Shown piece after piece: positions 34,975-53,734 of a DNA stretch of 64,000 nucleotides. The stretch spans positions 3,036,954 through 3,100,953 of the forward strand of contig JACYXH010000812.1 of assembly GCA_026745465.1 (NCBI GenBank), read 5' to 3'. Position 1 is the stretch's first letter. Each line of letters starts with the position of its first letter. Below the pieces are notes generated by a model. The model made no database searches, was not told where the DNA came from, and saw only the letters and a list, made by a program, of their open reading frames with translations. Source of the stretch: Lota lota (taxonomy: Eukaryota; Chordata; Actinopteri; Gadiformes; Lotidae). Position numbers and translations under genes: made by a program.

Positions 34975-35926
34975 TCCTCAGCCTGCTGCTGCTTCTCTGC
35001 TGCCTCTATAATAAGTAGTGGTCCTAAAAGGTTCCTTAAATTCAGTGAGCCAGAGGTCACATGAATATTAAATGGCACACGCAACTGCTGCTCTTCCCCT
35101 TGCATCCAGATAGTCTGGCCTCTCCCTTCAGAGGCCTCCTGATAAACAAGTGGGTTGTAGGAGCAAGTCCTTTGCATTGTTTTGATGACTTTTCTACTAA
35201 TGGTTGTTATGGTTATTATAATTCTTAGCCCACCACTCTAGAGGTTCGACTCTCTGCTTCCGGTTGATGAGAAAAATATTTAATGTAAACCTCGATTGAT
35301 GACTTTGTCTCCTTTAATCAAAGCAAATGTTCTTCCTGTTCACTTCTATGAGAGTCGCTCAAAGCTTGTATGAAATGTCAAATTATTTGAAATTCTTTCA
35401 TAATGCCAATACAGAACGGAAAGCTTGACTTACAGTTGCTATTGTTATTCGCAGAAGACACAATTCGGAGAAATTTGTACTAGTATTGCATTCGATTTTT
35501 TAAAATAAAATAAGTAAAACAAAATAAATATTTTGTCTGCTTCACCTCCCTGAATCCCAAAGCCCCCATGATATGCATTTTTCATTTCTAGTAGTGAATG
35601 GGCACCTCTTACACTACACTCTAGAAGAATGTAGAGCCCATTGTACTAAAGCCATGAAACATTCAGTGGGATTGTGTCAGAGCGTTGCCTTGTCAGAAGA
35701 GATACAGAGTAATGCATTCTGGGTAGGTAGAAGAACATGGAAAATTACCATCAGGCCTCCGGTGCATATGAGTTTACTCGTTTTTTTGTGTGTGTGTGTG
35801 TGTGTGTGTCTGTGTGTTTGCCAAATATATAGACATAGGTATAGACAGGGAGGCAGACAAGAGAATAAAGTATATGGAAAACTCTGGACATGACACAAAT
35901 AAACACATATAAACACATATAAACAC

Positions 35927-35951
35927 AATGACCAGACACAGTCTGGTCATT
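35927..35951. repeat. Perfect inverted repeat, 11-bp stem
   Basis: AATGACCAGAC, loop ACA, then its exact reverse complement. Confidence 0.95.
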
Positions 35952-38142
35952 CTTCATTAGAAATAACTATACAAAACACCCGCTCAATAGAGAGCTCCAA
36001 CATTTACTTGGAAACCATTTCAATGGCGTGGGAGAATAACAGTGATGACATCATCACCTCAACTTCAGCGACACATTCAATGTGCCAGTAGCCGAGTGAC
36101 AGTTCTCTGCTCATGACCAATCCGAAACATATTTCCTTTTCAAACCATATCATGCATCCCTCTGTGACGAGAGGAGGACTTTAGACAGAGGGAGGGGCAG
36201 AAAGAGAGGGAGAGAGGCAGGGAGAGAGGGAGATAGGTTGAGAGAGAGAGGGAGGGAGTGATGGTGAGAGGGAGAGAGAGGGAGCGAAGAAAGGAGTGAG
36301 GGAGCAGAGAGAGAACACGAGATAGAGGGAGTGTGTGTGAGGGACTGTGCGTGTGTTTCTGGGGAAGACGGCGGCCATGCTTGTGCAGGCCGATCATGTC
36401 TGGACGTCTGAGTGGGTGACATCACCGCACTGCAAGTCTCTGTCTTGGTCTGGTTTCTTCTCCCTCTCTTGCTGTTTGTTATTCTGCTGCTGCTACTACT
36501 GCTACTGCTGCTGTGGCTACATACAGGCCTCTCTGTGTCCAGCCCACCTGCATCAGTTCATAGAGGAGAAGGAGGAGAGAGAGAAAGAGGCTGGGGTATA
36601 GGAGGAAAGGAGCAAATTAAGATTGGGTCCAGAATAGACAAGTGAAGAGGTGTGAGCGAGAGGGAGAGCGAGAGAGAAAGAGAGAGACGGGACTGATAGA
36701 GTAGGAGAAGGATGGAGAGGCGACAAATTGTCAGACATTGATTTAAAGTAGAAAGACTGAAGACGGAGGAATAAATGGGGTATCATTTGTTGGGGTATCA
36801 CAAGATATAGCAGTGACAAATTGAAACAGAGAACAGAGAGAGGGAGAGAGAGAGGGAGCTTAATTTAATAAACTTTTAATACGTTTAATATCATTACACT
36901 GGAGCATTACCAGGCCTTTTCACAGTTGCTAAAAAGATTAAAGCTGTGTCTAAAACGAGGACATTAATAGACCCACAGTTATTTCTAAAAATATGTATTT
37001 TATCAGCATGTATATTATTATGTTTTTTAATTTTAGGAATGGATATAGCATATCAAGAATAAAGATGGACTATAGGTTTCAGTTGCTTTCTATTCAACAA
37101 CCACTAGTAAATGCAGCAAATGTGTGTTTATTACTAGCTTATCTGTACAGTTTGTAACAAGTTGTTGTTGTAACAACTGTGTGTGACATGTCATTGCTGA
37201 ATGAATTGAGATGTAGATTAATATTATCTAATAATTATAAATTATACATTATTTGTGAGTTTTGACTGTTTAAAGTAATAATCTCTAAGATCTTCAGGTA
37301 AATAAATACATCTATCTATCTCCGAAAGAGGTAACACAATGGAGATTGAGTCTATGGCCCACTGATGAAAGCCCTTGAGATTATTTGAGATTGCCACTTT
37401 AAGTATAATACTGTTATTAGTTGATTCCTATATGACTTTGGTTTGGCTTATGGGTGGAGCTAGGCAATGAATAGCCTATTTTAACCTCACCTATGTCAGT
37501 GTTCAGTTGGGATTGGATAGTAGAAGGCTAGACTATAGCCTCATGGGTAGCCATACCCAGGGTTACATGCTTGTAACTACCTTAGTGTTATGTTATGTTA
37601 GTCATGTGTGTCTTCTAGTATCGTCCATTCAATGTGTAATCTGCTGCAGCATTTTAAATAAACCATTCAAAAGCAACTTTAACGCCTGCTCAACCTCAAT
37701 TCAGCCGCACGACCACGGTACCCTATAACAATATCACCTGGCAGAAGGCGATAAAGAAGATAAAAAATTGACTGGGCAGTAAAAAGAAAGGCATCTGTTC
37801 GCGTCTTCCCAATGTTTGGCAAATATGAGCATTCTCCTTGTCATATAGCTTTGAGTGAGCAACCAGATCTAAGCATTAGCGATGTGATTAATCATAGGCT
37901 GATGTCTGTGAACTATTTGCAGAATGTAAGTCCACTCCCATCGCTGAAAATAATTTAGGCTCAGCCGTTTGAATATAAAGGTATATACACGCAACTAAGA
38001 AGGGATATATGATCTTGATTGGCACCTATTATGTGCTAGGTTATGTGTTATGTATTCTGATTATGTGTGACAGCGCATACAGTACAGCAAATATAACTAA
38101 TAACAGGATGTTAAGAAAACAATTGAGAAACACACACATCAT

Positions 38143-38180
<38 letters not shown>

Positions 38181-39250
38181 ACACACACACACGCATGTAC
38201 AATGTGCATACTACAATACTATGCATTGGTTGTCGTTGAAACCTGTCACTCCACAAAAAACATGTAATTTCCTCAGCAACCCTCAATACACACACAACCA
38301 CATGCACATACGCACAACCACGCAGACACAGACAATGACAAAAGTACAGTTGCTAAGGCAACCTGACCAGCATCTCCAATCAGTTTTTTTATAACATAGT
38401 GGGTGTTTTTTTCCTTGAAGATCTGCAACTTCCCTATACAGCACTCATGTATATAGGCAGTCTGTCCGTTTACTAAAAGTACCTTGAAACCCAAACAGTC
38501 CATTGCCCCGCGTCATTTAGATGAACTACGACATCAATTATAATAATATGTGGTTATGGACTATTCATTTCTCCCTAGCACCAAGACGCTTTGATAGGGT
38601 GCAAACGTGCAACACTGCATAGTGAGCAATGACAAACGGTATGCAGAGCCAAACCAATTATTAATGTGACACTCCTGCTGGAGCAAACAAAATGGTGGGT
38701 GTGTTCATTTATATGGAGCTGAAAGCCCTCTCGAGAAGTTTGGGCCCAACGTGACTCATCACGATCACCACCACCTCCACCACCATCTTCATCACCACCA
38801 CTACCACCACCACCACCACCAATATGTTAACATATACTTTAATGTTAGCAGAAACTCATTGTCTTTATCCTTGACAACCAAGGTTAATTCTGGAGTAATA
38901 CCACCTGTGAAATACACATGTTAAAATGGGCCCATATCTTTATTGGTTTTTGTCCCTGGTCTATGACACTTGACAGCTGTAGAGTGCTCAGTGGGTGTGT
39001 GTTTCTTTCTTTCTCTGCAAAGTGAAGTGTCTGGCTCGGGACGTGTCAGGCTGCCGTGAGTCATACTCATCACAAGCCCCCATGTTGCGCAATATTAAAA
39101 CAAGCGCACCCTCACACCTTTCCCTCGCTAACCACCAGTGAAATAAGAAACAACAACAAAAGGTCAACGCCAACAAAGGGCATTGATGTTTTTATTTAAA
39201 TGCAAAAAATCATGTGACTTGTTTATTGAACAGTGTGGCTGCTAAGTGTG

Positions 39251-39291
<41 letters not shown>

Positions 39292-41164
39292 AGGGGGAGG
39301 TGTGCAGTTGATTCTGCACTAGCAGCCGTTTAACCTGCTGCCTGCCCACTCTGTCTGCGTGTCTTTGTGCAGTCCTACACTGCCATCATCTTAAAAGCAC
39401 CACAGCCTTAACCACTCCAAAGCTTGTGAGTGAACTCAACAGTTCACACCCCACTGTCACCCACTCACATGTTAGCCATCGTTAGCCAAGACGCTACTGA
39501 ACTGATCCTCCAGGGGGTGGAGGGACAAGTCTTTTTTTGACCTTGTTAAAATCAAATAAAAACACGTGAAATTCCAGTGAACTATTATTTGTTTTTTCCA
39601 CATCAATCTGTGACAGCACATCATGTGACATGGCCATCCACTGGAATAGAGGCGTTTGGACGCATCAGGCTCCAACATTATGTAACAATAACAATACAGC
39701 CAGAACCCCTGTGGCTGTCGACCACCCCTGCTCACAACCCCCCCCCCCCCCCCCCCCCCCCCCTGTTTTTACTGCTTCTGTTTTAGTGGAGTCTAAACAG
39801 AGATGGGCTGTAAATACGCAGGGCCCAGTGTGGAGTCCACTTCAAACCCCTTTACCCTCCACCAGCCCCCCCCCCCCAGTCCAACACCAACAGCCTCCCC
39901 AAAGTCCTCAACCACCAGACACCCCCAGTCATTCACCACAAGCACCCCCCCCCCCCCCCCCCCCCCCAGGCTCCACCACCAGACCCCCTCAATCCTCCAC
40001 CAACAGCCCCCTGAGAGGAAAGTCTGTGAAGAGTTCACACCAGTCTGTCACACAGATCACATGCCCCGTAGGAGGCAGGGGGCTGTTGTCTGACTGGGGA
40101 GGTGTGAAATATAAACAAGCACACACGCTCACTCACACTCAACATCACACACACACACACACACACAGAAGCCCTCACCTAAACACATGCACGTGTGTGC
40201 ACACACATACACACACACACACAGTTAAATGTGTGGGGTATCATAAGCCTAAACAGCACTGAAACATGCCAGGCGTCAACAGAGGCAACCACTGACCGGG
40301 TCCACAATAGATAGATGATAGAGGAGTTCCCGAGCTAATGCTTCTAGCAGCATTACACCTGGGACTGTAAACTCAACAGGAGTGGAATGATTATTAAGGT
40401 GACACAGCAGGAAGCCTGGTTTTGGAGAACACATTCATGATGGCTTGACCAACACACACATTCAGACACACACACACGCACAGTGACAGGGAGATGGACA
40501 CACAGACACAGACTTTCCACACATTAATCAGTTTAAAGCAACCTTGAAGGTCGATGTAAGGCAGACGCTATACTAAATGAATGTGAATGTGGATTACCAC
40601 TGGCTCATTCATTAACACACGGAACATAAGGGAAGTAATTCTAGGTTGTGATGTGACCATGGCATAGGCAGACGTCATCAGTGCCTGCATGTGTCTTCCG
40701 CTGTGTGTCTGAGAGTGAACAGTCAAAACAACATCATATTGATTAATCGATCATAATAGTCACAATGAGTAGACTGTATTGAAGAAACAAACAGGTCCTT
40801 GATTTGGTTTTATATTAAACGTTTTTTGAATGAACAGATGTTAAATAAAAAGTATCTTCATGGCATTCTATTGGTAATCTCCCAAATCTCCTTGCTTAAT
40901 CTTAATTCTTTTTATGCAATGATTAAACTTCAGCCCTGTTAGGACATGTTTACAGATGTATATTTTGCCATCTATATTCAAAACACAAACATTTATTCAA
41001 TTTTGTTCCTCATTCATAGAGAGAGAGAGTGCCCGAGAGAAATAGAAAGAGAGAGGGAGAGTGTATAAGGAGAGTGGGAAAACTATAGATAAAGCTAGGT
41101 GTGTGTGCCCATGTGTGTGTACATTGAAGTGAATGACCTTGGTGCAAAATAGACCGACATAGCA

Positions 41165-41262
<98 letters not shown>

Positions 41263-41623
41263 CAAAAACACACACATATTCAGAACAGATTAGCAGTTAA
41301 CTTAAATTAACCTGGAGACCGTGAAGTCCAATCGGGTACAAATGCCGATCAGGCAGAATATCGCTCCATTTTCAATATATTATATTGCCCATTTCACCCT
41401 GGATTATACTGTGTACCGCCCAGACAGTCCTTCTGCATTACACACTATCTGGTCCTTTGGCTACACAGCTGCAAATCAAAGCAAGGCAATGAAGCACAGG
41501 GATGGATCCCTGAACATGCCTGCGGGGCCCAGCACCAAAGGTCAACAATATATAGAGTTCAACCCAAATCTATTCCCACTGCAATGCGATAAGAACGCAC
41601 CTCAAGGCCCCCAGCCCCTACAA

Positions 41624-41669
<46 letters not shown>

Positions 41670-41678
41670 TCCCAAACG

Positions 41679-41680
<2 letters not shown>

Positions 41681-41718
<38 letters not shown>
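41681..41718 (+). repeat. 38-base C run flanked by CA repeats
   Basis: The longest homopolymer in the window, set between two CA tracts (41629-41668 and 41719-41764). Confidence 0.95.
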
Positions 41719-41732
<14 letters not shown>

Positions 41733-42764
41733 ACACACACACATACAAATACACACACACACACGGCAAAGGCAAATTTGCAACAGGAACATTTGCAATT
41801 CCTGTTGTTATTTTTTTTATTATCGCTATCTTATTGCTTGTGCTTTGTATTTGTTCCTTAAATCTATAAAGAAAAAGGTATATTTCTTCTTTCATGAAAG
41901 AAAGTGAAACAATAGGAAAACCACAAATCGTACAGAACCTCATACCTGTAATAAAAAAAAACTAGATTCAACAGAACTTATTCTTTCAAAATATCTGTCT
42001 TTATATTTTGGTCTGTAGATAAAACTTGGCTTGGAAAATGCCAAGGTCAGACAAAGTCCTTAGACAGGTATGAATTGTGTCAACAGCCACAAAGCACTTC
42101 ATGTTGGCTCAGTCTATCCAGCTCTTCTGTTTAGCTTTGAGTTATTATGTTGCTATGTTGCACACACAAGCCGGACGCAGTGGAGTAAGAGTGCATGTTT
42201 TATTGTATTTCATACATTCATACATTTTATTATACTGGGGTGTGTTAGAGATCAAGTCACATCGTCTACTGTATATTCCTGTATCTATATCTCTATCGCC
42301 GTAAGCTTTAGTTTATGCAAATAAATGAATGAAACTGCCTTCAGATCATAAAATGTGGTCCCACGAGGACAACCAAATGTCTACAAGCTTTAAATAGAGC
42401 ACATATTTTCATTCTCATAAACATAGGTAGATCAACATAACATGGCAAGATAAAAACTGTTATTTGGGGGTATATAAACAATTATTATTGTTATTGTATT
42501 GTAATGATTAACAAGTATTATTGATAAACTCAAGGCTTGCTTGAGATTGATATCCTCCCCTAAAAAAAAGACATAAATCGAAACTACTATATGGTCTGGT
42601 CATGCCCCTTGAAGATAAGCATTAAACAATCAATGAATGGGATAAATCTTTTCTCAAGATAACACATGGTTATCATGACCGTGTTTATAGAGAAAACAGC
42701 AAGAGAGACGCTTCTTGGAAGGCAATGCTGCCTATGAAATTAAGGGAACTTCCACTGCAAATCC

Positions 42765-42817
42765 CACCTTAACACCTTTCTTCAGGTGTTAAGGTGCTTA
42801 AACTGCTTTAAGCACCT
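42765..42817. repeat. Two overlapping perfect inverted repeats
   Basis: Stem A: 42765-42777 with 42784-42796 (13 bp, 6-base loop). Stem B: 42792-42802 with 42807-42817 (11 bp, 4-base loop). They share AGGTG at 42792-42796, so only one can form at a time. Confidence 0.9.
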
Positions 42818-43749
42818 CAACTGCTTAACAACTTCTTTATGGCTGGTCCATTCAACCTCTATGTATGCCAAATGGATAGATAAAGCAACTAGGAGTGTGG
42901 AATATCTTGTGAATCTCTTGTTTCTATCTCTCTGCACTGGGAAGCAGTACAAAGGACACGCTACGTATGCTAGGTCGGTTAGCGTAGCAACATATCATTG
43001 AACAGACCCATCCCCCGCCTTAATAATCGTTCTGCCAGATACCTTTCTTATGACGGCAGCTGACCTCCTTCACAAACGTCTCCCATGAAATGCACCTTCT
43101 TTGTTGCGCATTTTGGATGTTTGGTGATCTCATGAATGTTTGCTAATAATATGTTTCTATCAACAATGTGTTTTTTAAGACACTCATGCTGGTCTTGTTG
43201 GTGTTTACTAAGCCGAGTCTAATAAAAAGAAGGGCTCAGAGAACAAAGAGCAACTGGAGAAAAGCAAGGGGTAATTTGAATCCAAGTGCTTTTAAACCTG
43301 TGTCAGATTCCCAACAAAGTCCAGAGGAATGTTTTATGAAATGGTATAGGCCTACTGTACATACAGATTGAAAAATCCACAATCCACAGTTCAGTTACTC
43401 TTACGACAGCAGTGTATCCAAATCTTGATAGTATAATTTCCCCCTTAAATCCATGAGCCAGACCCAGATGGTAAACAAGTTAACCTTTGGAACAAAGGTA
43501 CTCAAAGGAAAATGCATGCATTTACGAATGTACTTATATTTCCCCTCTGTTCACACGGTTAGTTATTGAAAAGTCCAAAATGGTGGTCATGAACCTAGGT
43601 TATAATTTAAAGCTGAAAGGTGATAATCAAGCAGCCTTCCCCTTTTCTCTCTAACTGCCTGGGCTGGTAGGGAACCACACAGCAGGAACTCCCCTCACTT
43701 TCAGAACCCTCACGCAGAACATATTCCAGATATGAAAGCAATATGAAAG

Positions 43750-43779
43750 CAGAGAAGTACTTTCACAAGTACTTCTCTG
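43750..43779. repeat. Perfect inverted repeat, 13-bp stem
   Basis: CAGAGAAGTACTT, loop TCAC, then its exact reverse complement. Confidence 0.95.
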
Positions 43780-43962
43780 AGGATGTCAAACATACTTTCA
43801 ACATGAGCGGATCCCCTGACATGACTGCATTTCACATGGGAGTTGAAGGGCACACACACAGTTGAATTTGTAGTGTGTGTGTGTGTGTGTGTGTGTATGC
43901 GTGTGTGTGTGTGTGTACGTGTGTGTGTGTGCGTGTGCGTGTGTGTGTTTGTGTGTGCAAGC

Positions 43963-44018
<56 letters not shown>

Positions 44019-44137
44019 TTGTAAGTCAATTGAGGAGATCATGGGAATTCCCCGCTTATCAGCCTGTCTGGTCTGGAGTCTCTCGCCAGCAGTAATGTTT
44101 GTTTGGGTTTGGGGGAGTTGTGTGAGTGTGTGTCTGT

Positions 44138-44247
<110 letters not shown>

Positions 44248-44612
44248 ACTTTAAAGATAACTTCTTTTTTTAAAGATAACTTTTGTGAAAGAAAACTTTA
44301 AAGAAAACTTTTGAGTGTGGAATTGGAAAGAGAGAGAGAGACAGACAGACAGAAAGTATGTGATTATCAAATCAAAAGAAGATAATCTCTTTATCTCTGT
44401 GGCTTGTGTAACTTTACTCCATCTGTGAAATCTCTTTGTTTCTCGTGGCTCCTAGACCTTGAGAGACACTTTTGTCTTTCTTGAGTTGTAACTTTGTCTA
44501 CGTCGTTATTGTGAATTAGTGAATTATGGACTGATCCGACACACAGCTACTTATGGATTCCCACACTCCCCCTGCCGTGGAACGCACAGAGCACAAAGTG
44601 TGCCATTGACAG

Positions 44613-44646
<34 letters not shown>

Positions 44647-45914
44647 GGCCCCTCGCTAGCCCACGCAGACCCTTGTTCTATACCAGTTCCTTAGACGCAC
44701 ACACAGAGAGGCTTGTGCCTTAACATACTTGTAATTGTAGGCTTTTCACTATCTCAATTGTCCCACAGTATCCAGTGCAAAAGTGGCCATTTGGGCGTGT
44801 GCCATGAATTGAAAAGAAGGACCAAATGTGGCTAGTCTTTTCACACACACAAACACTCTGTAGTGGGGGTGGGAAGTGCAAGTGTAGGAGAATATAAAGC
44901 TGCTAATGCTGTGGTCCGGATCAGTGTTATGTTCTGGTTATGATATCTTCTCAAATGTCAATAGATTTTTGCTCTTCAGAGCGGTGAAGAGGCCACTGAT
45001 ATGTGATGGATGAAGATAAGCAATAGTTCTTCATCTGGTCCGCACCAACACAACTATTCTTGCACATTGTTGTGTGTGTGCCTTTCCCTGGAAATACCAC
45101 AAGCCTTGTCATCACAAACTTCTCAGAATTGTTTAAATGTCACAGATTATTTCTGTTATGTTTAGGTGTCTTGAAAGCAGTCATTTGTGTATTTGGATGA
45201 AAAAAAAGATTTTTGGTCTGTGATGAGAAGATGTTTGTTCATGAAATGCCTCTCCACCATGGCAAATAAATTGCTGGTCTTTGTTAAAATTTTGAATTAC
45301 AAGTAACTACAATGTAGAAATGAAGATGGACAATATCGTGTTCATATTTCTGGACTTAAAAGATCAGATTAGATATGACACACTGTGTTTGTGTGTGTGT
45401 GTGTGTGTGTACGTGTACGCTTGCGTGCACACGTGTGTGCGTGTGTACACACATAAACCTGCACATAAAGCAAACAAAGCAATAACTATTTATAGAGTTT
45501 GACGGTTACAGGTGGGCAGTGCAGTACACAGATAAGCCACAATCAACGTGCATCCTTTGTCACACAGGAAATCCATACACGCACACACACGCGCACACAC
45601 ATGCAAACATGCCTTTACACCTTCCTGTTTACTAGGTATTGAGGAAAGTAGATAACGATGCACACACAAACAACACACATCGACAGAGGGTGCATTTATC
45701 TGTGTTGGAAAGTAAGTGAGTTCCATTAATCTTGAAACTTTAACATCTCTCTTGGACCCCTGATGGATTCAAGACTTGGCAGGTTTTTGTGTCAACTAAG
45801 GTAAAACATTAAAGCTGACAGTACCACAATTTTCATTTCCTAGGGGCCTTATCGCCCATCAGTGCTCGAAGCTATTAGACATTCATATCATTACCAATAA
45901 TTAATATAATTATT

Positions 45915-46228
45915 GGTAACACATTTACCATTTACCATTATGTAACATTAGTTAATGCAGTAATGAGCATTATTATATATCATTAGGATAGGGGCTAGGG
46001 TTAGGGTTAACCCTACCCTATTCAATTATGTATAAAATATAAATAATAATGTATAAAGCTTAGATAACAGGAACACCATTAGTAAACATGAACACCAGTA
46101 GTAAATGATTACTAGAACATTAGTTAACTGTTCATTAAATGTGAGTTAATTGTTAGTTAATGCTTGTCACTGCATTAACTAATGTTGATTAATGGTTAAT
46201 TAATGTACCCTTATTATAAAGTGTTACT
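45915..46228. mobile_element. Palindromic MITE
   Basis: About 314 bases starting GGTAACACATTTACC and ending with TTATAAAGTGTTAC, approximate inverted ends. Arms rich in TTAGTTAATGCA / TGCATTAACTAA can fold back on each other. It contains TAGGGTTAGGGTTAACCCTA near the middle. The layout is that of fish non-autonomous DNA transposons. The superfamily is not assigned. Confidence 0.6.
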
Positions 46229-51750
<5,522 letters not shown>

Positions 51751-52085
51751 TGTGGGAGTGTGTGTGGATGGGGGCTGGTTTAAGCAGCCTCGCCTGGCCT
51801 GAGTCAGACTGATTGGACTCTGGGGCTGGGTGGGGCTGCACACCTGTTGCACATTGAGCAATCAGTGTGCACAGGTTAAACCAGCCACCACCACACACAC
51901 TCGGGGAGAGCTCTTCGGCATGGCAGCACGGAGCACCGTCTGCCGGCCTCATCGCATTCAACCTTAACAATAAACCGGTTTCAACATCACCACCCTGTGT
52001 CCATTGGTCTGGAGGAGCCCTAGGAAAGTCACCTAGGTGGAGTATGGGAGCCACCTAGGTGGCGTGTAGCATGGACTGTGCTACA
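51751..52085 (+). repeat. 5' LTR
   Basis: 335 bp, TGTGGGAGTG...GTGCTACA, identical base for base to the 3' copy as far as I can compare by eye. It contains the palindrome-like pair CACCTAGGTGG repeated twice near its end (about 52030 and 52052). Confidence 0.93.
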
Positions 52086-52086
52086 C

Positions 52087-52104
52087 TGGCGCCCAATGTG
52101 GGGC
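52087..52104 (+). other. Primer binding site (tRNA-Lys type)
   Basis: TGGCGCCCAATGTGGGGC directly after the LTR. It differs by one base from the motif complementary to the 3' end of tRNA-Lys1,2 used by several retroelements. Confidence 0.8.
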
Positions 52105-52720
52105 CTCTCCAGACTGCGTTGGACACAGGAAGGCTGTCCAGGGGCGCACTGGGCCCAGCAGCGACGAAGGACAGCCTTCTCCCAACACCATCCCTCTCCC
52201 CAACGGCGCTGTGGATTCCAGCGGAGGACGGGGGAGGCAGCGCAGCAACCGCCACAGGCAACCGTCTGCAGCTAGCCACCCCGGCATCCAGCCAGCGCCG
52301 CAGCCCAACCAACTCTTCCGCCAGCCCGTCCAGACAGCCCTGGGTCAGCAGCCCAGGCCTCCGAGTCTCCAGGATGGAGGGGGAGGGTGGGCTGGAGTGG
52401 ACCGCCAAGTCCGCCGACACCTCCGCCAGTCAAGGCAGCAGCCCAGGCCTCCGAGTCTCCAGGATGGAGGGGGAGGGTGGGTTGGGGTGTCACCCTGGGG
52501 AGGTGTGGGGACTGTGGGGTTGGGGTTGTTTTTTTTTGAAGTTTTTTTTTTTAGGTATGGTAACCCTGGTCAGAGTCCGTGAGGTATGGTAACCCTGGGT
52601 CAGAGTCCGGTTTAGGATATATTTTTTTTGGATGGGGCGTGGAGGAGGAGGGGGGGGCGGGGGGGGGGGAGTAGGTTTCAGCCGGGGATACTCCCCGGCT
52701 TCAATTGGGTGTTGGGGGTA

Positions 52721-53055
52721 TGTGGGAGTGTGTGTGGATGGGGGCTGGTTTAAGCAGCCTCGCCTGGCCTGAGTCAGACTGATTGGACTCTGGGGCTGGG
52801 TGGGGCTGCACACCTGTTGCACATTGAGCAATCAGTGTGCACAGGTTAAACCAGCCACCACCACACACACTCGGGGAGAGCTCTTCGGCATGGCAGCACG
52901 GAGCACCGTCTGCCGGCCTCATCGCATTCAACCTTAACAATAAACCGGTTTCAACATCACCACCCTGTGTCCATTGGTCTGGAGGAGCCCTAGGAAAGTC
53001 ACCTAGGTGGAGTATGGGAGCCACCTAGGTGGCGTGTAGCATGGACTGTGCTACA
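52721..53055 (+). repeat. 3' LTR
   Basis: Second copy of the 335-bp LTR, followed immediately by the GTATC target duplication. Confidence 0.93.
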
Positions 53056-53651
53056 GTATCCAATGTGCAGTTGAAAAAAAATGATTTGATTTCACATGTA
53101 GTTTTCACTCCTGTAGCCCCCACAAAAACAAACAAAAAAAGTGTGTAGTGCTAACAGACTTCACTATCTCTTCCCATGATCATTTTCATAACATAAGAAA
53201 ACTCTGGGGCCAGGACTCTGGTGCTACAATGGATACTGGAAAACCACACGACTAACAAGGTTGAGGAACTTTGAGGGGGAAAACCAATAGGGGGATGTAA
53301 ATCAGGTGCAGAGCTATTTCTGCTCTGCTACTTAATATGCATGTCTAAAGAAAACTTAATTGTTTTTAATCTACAGTTGGAAGCTAGAGCCAAGATCCAA
53401 TTACTTAGTTTCACATGGCATCCAAACCTTGAAATTAGAAAATGTGTCATGGTCTAAAGAAAGTAATGAATAACATGGTCCCATCACAAGTTACAAGACT
53501 CCCAAGTCTGATGTTAAATTAGCTTGCTGTGTCAGAGGTGCAGCCAAGACAAACTTGAGGACAGTTTCTGCATTTGCTGTTTATGTAGTAAGTGGCCATT
53601 TTGTTTCAGCAATAGGGCACAGAGACAACCAATTTTCATTTTTCAATAAAC
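53056..53651. other. Spacer between LTR element and plk3 3' end
   Basis: About 600 bases of unique sequence; nothing recognised. Confidence 0.5.
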
Positions 53652-53657
53652 TTTATT
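53652..53657 (-). terminator. Probable distal polyadenylation signal of plk3
   Basis: AATAAA on the minus strand in an AT-rich setting, about 1.6 kb past the plk3 stop. Other AATAAA-like matches lie between it and the stop, so the true 3' end is uncertain. Confidence 0.45.
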
Positions 53658-53734
53658 TTTATCCCATTTCCCCAATACAATACATAAAAAGGTGATCAAA
53701 TTTGAACATTTGTCTTGTGTCATATCAACACATT

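Larger units (their letters stand above)
51751..53055 (+). mobile_element. Complete short non-autonomous LTR retroelement
   Basis: Two identical 335-bp direct repeats (51751-52085 and 52721-53055), each starting TG and ending CA, enclose 635 bp. The 5-bp target duplication GTATC is perfect (51746-51750 and 53056-53060). One base past the left LTR is an 18-nt primer binding site. Each LTR has an AATAAA signal (51969-51974 in the left copy). There is no gag, protease, RT, RNase H or integrase, so it must depend on a partner element. LTR identity implies recent insertion. Confidence 0.93.

Noticed and set aside
41321..41869. 182-codon frame with Met start
   Set aside because: Half of it is CA/C repeat, no family similarity and no splice context.
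42765..42817. Switching hairpins as an attenuator or riboswitch
   Set aside because: No adjacent coding region and such attenuators are bacterial; kept only as a structural curiosity.
52059..52592. 177-codon frame inside the LTR element as a gag gene
   Set aside because: It starts inside the LTR and has a Pro/Ser-rich low-complexity sequence with internal duplication and no capsid or zinc-knuckle motif.
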